From contig NZ_JBEXCV010000163.1 of the NCBI RefSeq assembly GCF_040605455.1, positions 1 to 19,208 of the forward strand: a stretch of DNA of 19,208 nt, in the 5' to 3' direction. The notes under the pieces were generated by a model. The model was not told where the DNA came from. It did no database searches and saw nothing but the letters and a program-made list of their open reading frames with translations. Source of the stretch: Embleya sp040605455. Lineage in GTDB: Bacteria > Actinomycetota > Actinomycetes > Streptomycetales > Streptomycetaceae. The translations under genes were made by a program, and so were the position numbers. This document shows positions 6,430 through 13,035 of this stretch, piece by piece. Numbering within the stretch: position 1 is the stretch's first letter; every line of letters starts with the position of its first letter.

Positions 6430-7015
6430 TCATTGCTGGCGGAAATCCGACGTGGCGTTCGGTGTCGCCGGCGGCTCGATCGGTGCGATGCCGGGCGGGT
6501 TGCCGGGCGGGTTGCCGGGCGGGGATGCGTAGATCGCGGCGAGGCGACCCAGTGCGTCATCGAGATCCGTGTACGCACCCACGATCAGCGCGTCGAGACC
6601 GAGCCACAGGGTGTGCGAGAGAGACGGGGCCGCCCCGTCACCGGTCGGCAGCACCAGGCTTGCCACCAGCGGGAGTGCCGTGACCGTGCCGGCGGCGGCG
6701 ATCCGGGGGCCGAACCGGCGGAGTTCGATCGTCGCGGCCGTCGCGCCGGCGAACAGGGCGCCGCCGAGCGCGGGATGCCGGGGGATCAGTTCGGCGATCC
6801 CGGTCGCGGCCATGGCTGCCGGCGGCATCACGACGCACGCGAGCAGGCGGTCCACCGGGGTCGCGTCGCGCTGCGCGGGCCAGGGTCAGCGCGAGCACCA
6901 CCGCCGTGACGACGACGTCCACCCGCAGGTGCGCGCCGCGTTCGAGGAGTCGGGCCGAGCCGTACGCGCCGAGTACGGCGATCATCGCGACGACGGTCGG
7001 GCGCGGCGAGTCCAT
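6430..7015 (-). pseudogene. FUSC-like membrane protein gene with frameshift
   Basis: Reading leftward from ATG 7015, the first ~50 residues (MDSPRPTVVAMIAVLGAYGS..., VVVTAVVLALTLARAAR) form two hydrophobic segments. Near 6865-6875 the hydrophobic reading passes to another frame: RDATPVDRLLACVVMPPAAM..., then IELRRFGPRIAAAGTVTALPL, the pattern seen in N-terminal membrane parts of FUSC (aromatic acid/fusaric acid exporter-like) proteins. One extra base around 6872 explains the shift. Even restored (~195 aa) it would be much shorter than typical FUSC proteins (350-700 aa), ending in a Pro/Gly repeat (PPGNPPGNPPG). I infer a broken gene. The FUSC label is tentative. Confidence 0.6.
6490..6523. 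repeat. 12-bp tandem repeat in the 3' end of the FUSC-like gene
   Basis: The unit GCCGGGCGGGTT occurs nearly three times in tandem and encodes the (P)PGN repeat on the minus strand. It is short and probably expanded by slippage. Confidence 0.7.
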
Positions 7016-7022
7016 GGACGGG

Positions 7023-7043
7023 ATGCTAAGTGATAGCGTATCA
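7023..7043. promoter_or_regulatory. Shared leaderless promoters and MarR operator
   Basis: Between the ATGs at 7015 (minus) and 7046 (plus), only 30 bases apart, lies a perfect palindrome TGATA-GCG-TATCA (7031-7043). On the plus strand TAGCGT (7034-7039), inside this palindrome, is followed by exactly six bases and the MarR ATG. On the minus strand TAGCAT (plus 7023-7028) is followed by exactly six bases and the FUSC ATG. Both fit the actinobacterial leaderless pattern TANNNT-N6-ATG. MarR binding here would block its own -10 and sit in the spacer of the other promoter. Confidence 0.7.
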
Positions 7044-7045
7044 AT

Positions 7046-7528
7046 ATGACCAGAGTGATGGATCGGGAATCGGCACCCGACGGGCCCACCGGGGCGGTGT
7101 CCCGGGAGGAGACGGCGGAGCTTCGCCGCGCGGTCACCCGGATTGCGGGCCGGATGCGGGCGAGCCGCTCCGCCGGTGCGTTGAGCAGCAACAAGGTCGG
7201 CGTGCTCGGCAGGCTGTTGCGCGACGGGCCGAGCACGCCGGGCGCGCTGGCCGCCGCCGAGCGCCAGCAACCCCAGTCCCTCACCCGGGTGTTCGGCGAG
7301 CTGGAGCGCGCCGGCCTGGTCGGTCGCTCGCGCGACGAGCGGGACGGCCGGCAGTCCGTGTTGACCCTCACCCCGGCCGGCCGGACGGCGCTGCTGCACG
7401 ACGCGGCCGCGCGTGACGCGTGGCTGGCGACGGCGATGGAGTCGCTTACCGAGACCGAACGCAGGCTCCTCGGGCTCGCCGCCGACCTGATGCGGAAGAT
7501 GGCCGACGACGAGCCGAATAGTACGTAG
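7046..7528 (+). CDS. MarR-family transcriptional regulator
   Basis: The 160-aa product has typical MarR length, with an N-terminal helix (SREETAELRRAVTRIAGRMRA), a winged HTH (VLGRLLRDGPSTPGALAAAERQQPQSLTRVFGELERAGLVGRSRDERDGRQSVLTLTPAGR) and a C-terminal dimerisation helix. The DERDGRQSVLTLT wing motif is diagnostic. MarR proteins are dimeric, often ligand-released repressors of adjacent exporters or redox enzymes. Here the divergent FUSC-like gene and the SDR behind it are the obvious targets. Start ATG 7046 has no Shine-Dalgarno and fits a leaderless mRNA. The stop lies 12 bases from the end of the convergent nucleotidyltransferase gene. Confidence 0.93.
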   Translation: MTRVMDRESAPDGPTGAVSREETAELRRAVTRIAGRMRASRSAGALSSNKVGVLGRLLRDGPSTPGALAAAERQQPQSLTRVFGELERAGLVGRSRDERDGRQSVLTLTPAGRTALLHDAAARDAWLATAMESLTETERRLLGLAADLMRKMADDEPNST

Positions 7529-7540
7529 AATCTTACCGAA

Positions 7541-8305
7541 TCAGTCGGGTCGGCTTGCCGTCAGTGCCGCGTCGAGGAGGGCGCCGGTCTCGGCAATCGC
7601 GGTGGACAGTGTCGACGGGGTCAGTGGGGACACGATCTCGTCGACGCCGCGCAGGCCCGCACGATCCAGGAGGGTCTTCTCGTTGGTCACCCACTCGCCG
7701 CGGCCCGCCGACACCGCGTGCGCGGCCTCGCATGCCGCGCGGCCGATCGCGCCCGCCACGTCGGTGACGTGGCCGCGGCCGGCATGTGCCCGGTCCGCGT
7801 AGCCGAGAGTCAGCCGCGCGTCGTTGCTCCACCGGGTGTGTGCGGCGCGACGCAGTGCCTGCGGGTAGGAGGGGCGCGGCAGTTCGCCGAACAGCACCCG
7901 GTTGACCGCGAGTTCGGCCACCACGAGGTAGGTTGGCACGCCCGCCAGGTGGAACAGCAGCCGCTCGACCTCGAACCGGCCCTCCCGTGCGTCCGCCAAC
8001 CACCGCTGCACGTCCGCGAGTTCGCGATAGTGCAGGTCGACCGCCCGGTCCCGGAGGGTCAACCGGGCGCCACCGTTGAAGACCCCGCCGCCCCACGCGC
8101 CGAACTCGGAGACCTCGCCCGGCCAGCCGAGGCCGCGGACCGCGTCCGGGGTGAATCCGTCCCGGTAGTACACCGAGAAGTCCCAGTCGCTGTCCGGGCG
8201 ATGGGTGTTCTGGGCGCGTGAGCCGCCGAGCGCGACGGCCGCCACCCCGGGCAGAGCGGCCAGTCGTTCCGTGACGTGGGTGGTGAAGGATGCGTCACTG
8301 GTCAT
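7541..8305 (-). CDS. Nucleotidyltransferase-fold protein (Pol beta superfamily)
   Basis: The 254-aa product has the nucleotidyltransferase signature GGSRA (residues 27-31) followed by DSDWD (38-42), giving the two metal-binding carboxylates of the GS...DxD motif. A third acidic residue is plausible in VDLHYRE (about 88-94). The C-terminal ~130 residues are helical, as in aminoglycoside- or small-molecule-nucleotidylating enzymes; the substrate is not evident. Start ATG 8305 is preceded by TAGCCT (plus 8312-8317) and exactly six bases, again a leaderless pattern. There is no partner HEPN/antitoxin gene beside it, so a toxin-antitoxin role is not supported. Confidence 0.88.
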   Translation of the reverse strand: MTSDASFTTHVTERLAALPGVAAVALGGSRAQNTHRPDSDWDFSVYYRDGFTPDAVRGLGWPGEVSEFGAWGGGVFNGGARLTLRDRAVDLHYRELADVQRWLADAREGRFEVERLLFHLAGVPTYLVVAELAVNRVLFGELPRPSYPQALRRAAHTRWSNDARLTLGYADRAHAGRGHVTDVAGAIGRAACEAAHAVSAGRGEWVTNEKTLLDRAGLRGVDEIVSPLTPSTLSTAIAETGALLDAALTASRPD

Positions 8306-8362
8306 GATCGCAGGCTATAACGCACCCGGATCGGATCGGCGAGGTCCCGCCGGGCCGACCCC

Positions 8363-8402
8363 GGATCGGCGAGCCCCACCGGAGCCGCCGGGTCGCCGAT
8401 CC
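8363..8402 (-). terminator. Hairpin after the HD-domain gene
   Basis: GGATCGGCGA (8363-8372) pairs perfectly with TCGCCGATCC (8393-8402). It starts 18 bases downstream of the HD gene stop on the minus strand. A second copy of the left arm at 8333-8342 could pair with the same right arm. Confidence 0.55.
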
Positions 8403-8419
8403 GCTCCGGGCTGCGCCGG

Positions 8420-9037
8420 TCAGGGGCGCAGATAGCCGCGGGCGACCGCCTCGTCGATCAGTTCCAGGGTGTAGGCCCACAACGACGGCGAGCCGTCCGC
8501 GATCGTGCTGCCCTGCTTGGCGAGCACCTCGGTGCGGGTGAGGTCGTACTCCCGCCAGGTCCCGCCCTCGGTGTGGAAGTTGAGCAGGCACGGCTGGAAC
8601 CGGTCGACGGCCTTGGCGAAGCGCGCGTCCGGGCTCTCGCGCGCCTCGAACTCCTCCCACAGCGACCGCAGTTCCGCGCCCTGTTCGGCGGGGAGCAGGC
8701 CGAAGATCCGAGCCGCGCCCAGTTGCTCGCGCTCGACCTGGTCCGCCTCGGCGACGGTGTCGTAGTAGAACGTGTCGCCCGCGTCGATCTCGACCAGGTC
8801 GTGGATCAGCAACATGCGTATCACCCGTGCGACGTCCACTTCGGTCGCGGCGTGTTCGGCCAGGGTGCCGGCCAGCATGGCCAGGTGCCACGAGTGCTCC
8901 GCGGTGTTCTCGCGCCGCGATGCGTCCGCGATCAGGTTGCGCCGGACCACGGCCTTGAGCCGGTCGATCTCCAGGACGAAGCCGATCTGCGCGGCCAGGT
9001 GCGCGTCGGTGGGCGGGAAAAGTGGGACACCGGACAA
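8420..9037 (-). CDS. HD-domain hydrolase (HDDC2/YfbR-like)
   Basis: The 205-aa product carries REN.AEHSWHLAML (about residues 42-55), LLIHDLVEIDAGDT (about 77-89) and further acidic residues. These are the His, His-Asp and Asp metal ligands of HD-domain 5'-nucleotidase-like proteins (YfbR/HDDC2). The likely reaction is dephosphorylation of a nucleoside monophosphate or a related phosphomonoesterase activity. I place the start at TTG 9037 because a clear AGGAG lies five bases upstream and because the residues before it do not look like protein; a longer reading to 9244 is rejected. The gene follows the TetR gene with a ~166-base gap, so it is probably separately transcribed. Confidence 0.9.
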   Translation of the reverse strand: MSGVPLFPPTDAHLAAQIGFVLEIDRLKAVVRRNLIADASRRENTAEHSWHLAMLAGTLAEHAATEVDVARVIRMLLIHDLVEIDAGDTFYYDTVAEADQVEREQLGAARIFGLLPAEQGAELRSLWEEFEARESPDARFAKAVDRFQPCLLNFHTEGGTWREYDLTRTEVLAKQGSTIADGSPSLWAYTLELIDEAVARGYLRP

Positions 9038-9048
9038 GGCAACTCCTC

Positions 9049-9072
9049 GGTCGAACGGTCGAACGGTCGGGC
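9049..9072. repeat. Three 8-bp tandem repeats upstream of the HD gene
   Basis: GGTCGAAC, GGTCGAAC and GGTCGGGC follow each other without gaps, 12 bases upstream of the HD start codon. The remaining gap up to 9203 shows no gene that I can support. The repeats could be a regulatory site or simple slippage. Confidence 0.6.
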
Positions 9073-9203
9073 GGCGTCCGGATCGCCGCACCGCCCTGCC
9101 GAGGCGGTGGCCGGCAGTCGTCTGCCGGCGCGCGGCGCGGTGAAGATCGCGGACGCCTCCACGATATGCAACCCACTCCGACCGAAGCCGGCCCAGGTGC
9201 GGT

Positions 9204-10004
9204 CTATCGGCGATCCTTGGGCGCTGCGGACGGTCCGTCGGCACCCTCGGGCACGATGTAGTCGCGAATCAGCCGTTCGGCGTCGCGCACCAGCGGACGG
9301 AAGACCTTGTATCGGGACAGCGAGATCACCCGCTCCACCATCGGCGTGGTGCGCGCGACGAACGCGCGCGATTTGGCGCACTCGGGCGAGCGGTCGTAGA
9401 CCCAGAAGAGCACGATGCCCATCAGATGCAGCCACAACAACTCGGGCAACATCTCACCGAGTTCGTCGTCGATGCGGAGCGAGGAGCCGCGCAGCACGTC
9501 GGCGAACAGCGCGGTGACCTGTTCGCGGATCGGATAGGACTCGGCGGAGAACGGGCTGAGCGGGCTCTCCGGGTCCGCGGCGTTGCGGAAGAACTGCACC
9601 GCGAACGCGTGATACGGCTCGGCGACGTCCAACCACGCGGACAGCACAACCTGGAGCCGGTCGCCGAAGTCGCGGACACCGCGCAGGTCCTGTCGGCACC
9701 GGCTGATGTGCTCGTGGGTGACCTGGTCGTAGAAGCCGTGGATGAGGTGCTCTTTGGAGCCGAAGTAGTAGTAGGCGTTGCCGACCGAGACGCCCGACTC
9801 CTGAGCGATGGCCCGCATGGTGGTCTTGTCGTAGCCGCGCTCGCGAAACAGCCGCAGCGCGGTCTCCAGGATCAGAGACCGCGTCTGCTCGCTCTTGCCG
9901 GGTCGACCGCCCCGGTCCGGCGGGTCGCCCTTGTCGGCCGGGGTCGATGCGTCGGTGTCTTCCACGTGCTCCACGACAGGCAAGGTTAGTGCGCGATCTC
10001 GCAC
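9204..10004 (-). CDS. TetR/AcrR-family transcriptional regulator
   Basis: The canonical N-terminal HTH runs RSLILETALRLFRERGYDKTTMRAIAQESGVSVGNAYYYFGSKEHLIHGFYDQV (about residues 41-94 of the long form), including the highly conserved GVSVGNAYYYFGSKE. The helical C-terminal ligand domain (~170 aa) includes ELLWLHLMGIVLFWVYDRS. The gene is the last of a three-gene minus-strand operon and overlaps the DCC gene stop if the GTG at 10004 is used; TTG 9983, GTG 9974 and GTG 9965 are alternatives and none has a strong Shine-Dalgarno. It probably autoregulates the operon by binding the two TTTGAAC/GTTCAAA palindromes at 10988-11049. The ligand is unknown. Confidence 0.92.
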   Translation of the reverse strand: MRDRALTLPVVEHVEDTDASTPADKGDPPDRGGRPGKSEQTRSLILETALRLFRERGYDKTTMRAIAQESGVSVGNAYYYFGSKEHLIHGFYDQVTHEHISRCRQDLRGVRDFGDRLQVVLSAWLDVAEPYHAFAVQFFRNAADPESPLSPFSAESYPIREQVTALFADVLRGSSLRIDDELGEMLPELLWLHLMGIVLFWVYDRSPECAKSRAFVARTTPMVERVISLSRYKVFRPLVRDAERLIRDYIVPEGADGPSAAPKDRR

Positions 10005-10507
10005 CGGTCGTCACACACGACCACCGTCCACGGTTCCCGGTAGGGATCCGCGTACGGATACCGCGGGAGCGGTTCGCTGCCGGTGACCGCCCGGATCCGG
10101 GCCGCGGCCAGCACCGCGGCTCGGGCCACCGGCATGCCCAAGGGCGTGGCGAGCCGGTGGGACAGGCCCCGGTAGGCACGCAGCGCCCACGCCACGGTGA
10201 TCCACGCCGCGGCCCCCGACCACACCTCGCCGCCGCCGCCCACGACGGTGAGTTCGCGCACGGTCGCGGCGTGGTCGAGCTCGGGGAAACGGTTGTGTGC
10301 CCGGGGTGAATCGGCCGGGAGCAGATCCACGGCGACCAGGGTCTGCTGCCGGACGATCCAGTCGGAGAGCGCCGTGCACAGCGGGCAGTCGGCGTCGTAG
10401 AGGACGGTGAGCCGGCGGATCGGAGCCGGCGGTTCGGGGTCGGGGGAGCCGTGCCGGGCCGTCCCCTCCGATCGGCCCGGCACGGTGTCCTCGGGTTCGG
10501 CGACCAT
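9986..10507 (-). CDS. DCC-family (DUF393) thiol-disulfide oxidoreductase-like protein
   Basis: The 173-aa product begins with a Pro-rich leader and then LTVLYDADCPLC (about residues 33-44), the DxxCxxC signature that names the DCC family. Cys41 and Cys44 form a thioredoxin-like CxxC. An aromatic/Arg-rich middle (WITVAWALRAYRGLSHRLATPLG) and a C-terminal WTVVVCDDRCEIAH with two more Cys follow. The family is predicted to act in thiol-disulfide exchange, often beside membrane proteins. The start is five bases after the stop of the upstream membrane-protein gene, so the two are operonic and likely coupled. Confidence 0.88.
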   Translation of the reverse strand: MVAEPEDTVPGRSEGTARHGSPDPEPPAPIRRLTVLYDADCPLCTALSDWIVRQQTLVAVDLLPADSPRAHNRFPELDHAATVRELTVVGGGGEVWSGAAAWITVAWALRAYRGLSHRLATPLGMPVARAAVLAAARIRAVTGSEPLPRYPYADPYREPWTVVVCDDRCEIAH

Positions 10508-10512
10508 CGGGA

Positions 10513-10974
10513 TCAGACCCCGGGCGCCGGGCGGGTCGAGCCCTGCGGGTGCACCGGCGGCATGAGGTCGCGGCCGGAGACCTTGTGCGCGCGGCGCCCC
10601 CCGCCGGTGCCGGTGCGGTAGGCCTCGTCATCGAGACCGCGCTGCCGGATCCGGTTCAGCACGTAGACGTTGAGAAGGTGCAGTACGCCCAGGATCAGCA
10701 GCACGGTGCCCAGCTTGACGGACAGCGCCTCGACCGAATCGCGGGCGTTCTCGATGGTGTCGCCGACCTTGAGGTAGAGCGCGACGAAGCCGAGGTTGAC
10801 GAGATAGAAGCCGACCACGAGGAGGTGGTTGACGGCGGCGGCGAGTTCCTCGCGTCCGTGCAGGACGTCGCTGAGGAAGATCTGGCCGCTGCGGCTGAGC
10901 GTGCGGGCCACCCAGATGGTGAGCCCGATGCTGATGACCAGATAGATGGCGTAGGTGACGACGGTCATATCCAT
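10513..10974 (-). CDS. Small integral membrane protein, first gene of the DCC-TetR operon
   Basis: The 153-aa product has three clear hydrophobic segments: TYAIYLVISIGLTIWVA (about residues 7-23), VNHLLVVGFYLVNLGFVALYL (about 48-68) and VKLGTVLLILGVLHLLNVYVL (about 86-106). A polar loop carries GQIFLSDVLHGREELA, and a basic cytosolic tail with a Gly-rich turn follows. I recognise it only as the kind of membrane partner that sits beside DCC proteins, and cannot name a function. Start ATG 10974 has AGGAG seven bases upstream; a second ATG two codons in is less well placed. It is transcribed from the promoter at 11020-11048. Confidence 0.85.
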   Translation of the reverse strand: MDMTVVTYAIYLVISIGLTIWVARTLSRSGQIFLSDVLHGREELAAAVNHLLVVGFYLVNLGFVALYLKVGDTIENARDSVEALSVKLGTVLLILGVLHLLNVYVLNRIRQRGLDDEAYRTGTGGGRRAHKVSGRDLMPPVHPQGSTRPAPGV

Positions 10975-10987
10975 GACCCGACTCCTT

Positions 10988-11049
10988 TTTGAACGTGTTC
11001 AAACTGACCGACGAGGGTGACTGTAGACCTGTTTTTGAACACGTTCAAG
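10988..11049 (-). promoter_or_regulatory. Promoter of the membrane protein-DCC-TetR operon with two TetR-type operators
   Basis: Operator A, TTTGAAC-GT-GTTCAAA (10988-11003), is a perfect palindrome. Operator B (11034-11049) is the same sequence with AC at the centre and one changed base. On the minus strand TTGAAC (plus 11043-11048, inside operator B) and TACAGT (plus 11020-11025) are separated by exactly 17 bases, a good -35/-10 pair. Operator A then falls ~10-25 bases after the start of transcription. Both operators fit TNNAACNNGTTNNA, the published motif of the TetR-family regulator KstR. The operon's own TetR is the most likely binder. Confidence 0.8.
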
Positions 11050-11094
11050 TCGCTCCAGGGCCGGCGTCGCACGTGCGGGCCGAAAACGGCGAAA

Positions 11095-11139
11095 CCCGCC
11101 GATCGCCGCGCAATGCGGGGCGATCGACGGGCATTGCGC
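11095..11139 (-). terminator. Interlocking inverted repeats after the FAD monooxygenase gene
   Basis: Stem 1 pairs 11095-11107 with 11119-11131 (12 of 13 positions). Its loop contains GCGCAATGC (11108-11116), which is perfectly complementary to GCATTGCGC (11131-11139). The two stems can form alternately or together as an H-type pseudoknot. The position fits a terminator for the monooxygenase operon (stop at 11171). Confidence 0.55.
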
Positions 11140-11170
11140 AGGTGTGGCGGTCGGCTCCGGGGCGGACGGG

Positions 11171-12382
11171 CTATCCGGTCACCCGCGTGTTCCAGTCGAT
11201 GCGGTGGCGCTGGGCGAAGCCGAGCATCTTCTCCGGGGTGAGGAAAGTGCGCATCATGATCGGCATCAACAGGCCCATCATCGCCTGGGCCACCGGGCCG
11301 GCCGACTTGTTGTTGTTGGTCTTCGCCGCGTCTGCGGCGATCTTCTCGGTGCGCGGACGCCGCAGCCGCTCGTATGCGGCGAACGCCGCCGCCGGGTCGT
11401 CGATGTCGCGCAGGCAGCGGGCGAGTTGCACGCCGCTCTCCATCGCCAGCGACGCACCCTGTCCGGAGCTGGAGGACGGCGCGTGGGCGGAGTCGCCGAC
11501 CAGTACCAGCCGATCGCGGTGCCAATGCGGCAGCGGCGGCATCAGTTCCATCGGGCCGGCGACCAGGAGGCTGTCCGCGGTGGCCTCGCGCAGCAGCCGC
11601 TCGGCGGGCACGTCGCCCCGGTGCGCTTCGCGCAGCCTGCCCAGCCACTCCTCGGCCGGGATCGCGCGGGCTTCGGCGGTGCTGATCGGCTCGTGCGGCA
11701 GGTTGCAGAACAGCGCGATGCTGCCGTCGCTCTGGGTCCAGTAGCCGAAGAACGAGCGTTTGCCGAAGGCGAAGTGCATGGTGCTCGGGCGGGCCTTCGG
11801 GTCGCCGTTGCCGGGGACGTAGTCGCCGACGCCGAATCCGAGCAGGCCGACGTACTGCGGTTCGGGGGCGACGGGGTCGATCAGCGTGCGGACGGTGGAG
11901 CGGATGCCGTCGGCGCCGATCAGAATGTCGGCGCTCGCGGTGGTGCCGTCGGCGAACTCGGCGGTGACGCCGGTCGCCGTCTCCCGCACGCCCACCAGTC
12001 GCTTGCCGTGCTCGATCCGGATGTCCCGGGCGATCGCGTGTTCGTGCAGCACGCGGTGCAGGTCGGCGCGCCGCACGGTTCGGGTGGGCGGCAGGTCGGA
12101 CAGGCCGGCGGCGGTACCCAATCGGCGGCCCCGGCCGTTCTCGAAGACCATGTCGGCGGTCGGTTGGCCGATCGCGCACACCGCGTCCTCGGCACCGACC
12201 ACCCGCAGGGCGTCCAGTCCGTTGGGTGCGATGTTGAGCACGCCACCCGCGGCGTCGGCGCTCGCGGTGTCGCCGTATGCCTCGTACACGGTGGCCTCGA
12301 TGCCGGCCCTGCGCAGGGCGGTGGCGGTGACCGGGCCGGCGATGCCGCCGCCGATGATCATCGCGGTCTTGACGCGGGTCAT
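11171..12382 (-). CDS. FAD-dependent monooxygenase (PHBH/UbiH-like, group A)
   Basis: The 403-aa product is the usual length for single-component flavin monooxygenases (FAD_binding_3 family). It has the N-terminal dinucleotide motif GGGIAG (residues 11-16), the DG-type motif ILIGADGIRSTVR (about 153-165) and the GD motif VLVGDSAHAPSSSSGQGASLA.ES (about 292-314). These enzymes hydroxylate or otherwise oxidise aromatic or polyketide-like substrates using NAD(P)H and O2; the substrate is not evident. Start ATG 12382 has GGGAG about eight bases upstream; the longer frame to 12496 is rejected. It lies 129 bases after the 149-aa hypothetical gene on the same strand, and both diverge from a PadR regulator. 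Confidence 0.92.
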   Translation of the reverse strand: MTRVKTAMIIGGGIAGPVTATALRRAGIEATVYEAYGDTASADAAGGVLNIAPNGLDALRVVGAEDAVCAIGQPTADMVFENGRGRRLGTAAGLSDLPPTRTVRRADLHRVLHEHAIARDIRIEHGKRLVGVRETATGVTAEFADGTTASADILIGADGIRSTVRTLIDPVAPEPQYVGLLGFGVGDYVPGNGDPKARPSTMHFAFGKRSFFGYWTQSDGSIALFCNLPHEPISTAEARAIPAEEWLGRLREAHRGDVPAERLLREATADSLLVAGPMELMPPLPHWHRDRLVLVGDSAHAPSSSSGQGASLAMESGVQLARCLRDIDDPAAAFAAYERLRRPRTEKIAADAAKTNNNKSAGPVAQAMMGLLMPIMMRTFLTPEKMLGFAQRHRIDWNTRVTG

Positions 12383-12461
12383 GTCGTTGCTCCCGAAGTG
12401 AGTGGTTGCGGGGGTCGGGTGGCGGGTCCCGGGCCGAGGCCGGGATCCGCACGGGTGGGTG

Positions 12462-12482
12462 CCGGGCGCCCGGAGTCGACTC
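12462..12482. repeat. Two abutting palindromes between hypothetical and monooxygenase genes
   Basis: CCGGGCGCCCGG (12462-12473) and GAGTCGACTC (12473-12482) are each perfect palindromes sharing one base. In this GC content a 12-base G/C palindrome is weak evidence. The neighbouring pair could be a regulatory or processing site in the operon's intergenic gap. Confidence 0.35.
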
Positions 12483-12511
12483 GCGCTCTCGGTCACGGCA
12501 CCGGAGCGGGG

Positions 12512-12961
12512 TCAGTGGGTGCGGGCCGGGTCGGCGACGGTGGGCAGGTCGCCGTCGCGGTGGGCACGCCTGACGTCCTCGACGTAGGCGCGGCTGAACA
12601 TCGCGGACAACACCGCGATGCCGCCCCGGTGGATGCGCACCTCGCCGTGGTCGATGTGGCCGACCAGGCGGATCACCCGTCCCTTGCCGGCCGGCCGGGC
12701 GATGTCCTTGACCCGGCCCCGGCCGGTCCAGCGCAGCCCGTCCTGCTCGACGACCGCGTCGTCGGCGACCAGCAGCTTGAGCATCGCGTGGTCCAGGTCG
12801 ACCCGGATCTCGATGTCGCCCGCCTCGATCCGCGGCGAGCGCAGGTCGAGCACGGCGGCGGCGCGCCGCTCGCGGACCTCGAACGAGGTTCCGGTCGTCC
12901 AGTCGCCCAGGCGCTTGGTGGTGGTGTGGTCGGCGTGGATGCGAATCGGGGTGGTGGTCAT
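12512..12961 (-). CDS. Hypothetical 149-aa beta-rich protein in the PadR-monooxygenase module
   Basis: Start ATG 12961 is preceded by GAGAGGA at a suitable distance; the frame upstream to 13045 crosses the operator region. The product (MTTTPIRIHADHTTTKRLGDW...) alternates short polar and hydrophobic runs (FEVRERRAAAVLDLRS, IEIRVDLDHAMLKLLV, GRVIRLVGHIDHGEVRIHRGG). This suggests a stack of beta strands like the bacterial 'toastrack' adhesin-like folds, with no signal peptide or membrane segment. I cannot name the family. It is the first gene of a minus-strand pair with the FAD monooxygenase, so a role linked to that enzyme's control or substrate is plausible but unproven. Confidence 0.8.
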   Translation of the reverse strand: MTTTPIRIHADHTTTKRLGDWTTGTSFEVRERRAAAVLDLRSPRIEAGDIEIRVDLDHAMLKLLVADDAVVEQDGLRWTGRGRVKDIARPAGKGRVIRLVGHIDHGEVRIHRGGIAVLSAMFSRAYVEDVRRAHRDGDLPTVADPARTH

Positions 12962-13035
12962 GGCGGTTCCTCTCGGACGGTGGCGCTTCGGCCGCGGCGG
13001 AGGCGGGATTTCCGCCGCTCGCTGCCGACGACTGA

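Noticed and set aside
7541..8305. Nucleotidyltransferase as the toxin of a MNT/HEPN-type toxin-antitoxin pair
   Set aside because: The protein is longer than MNT antitoxins, and no HEPN or other small partner gene adjoins it; its neighbours are a MarR gene and an HD hydrolase.
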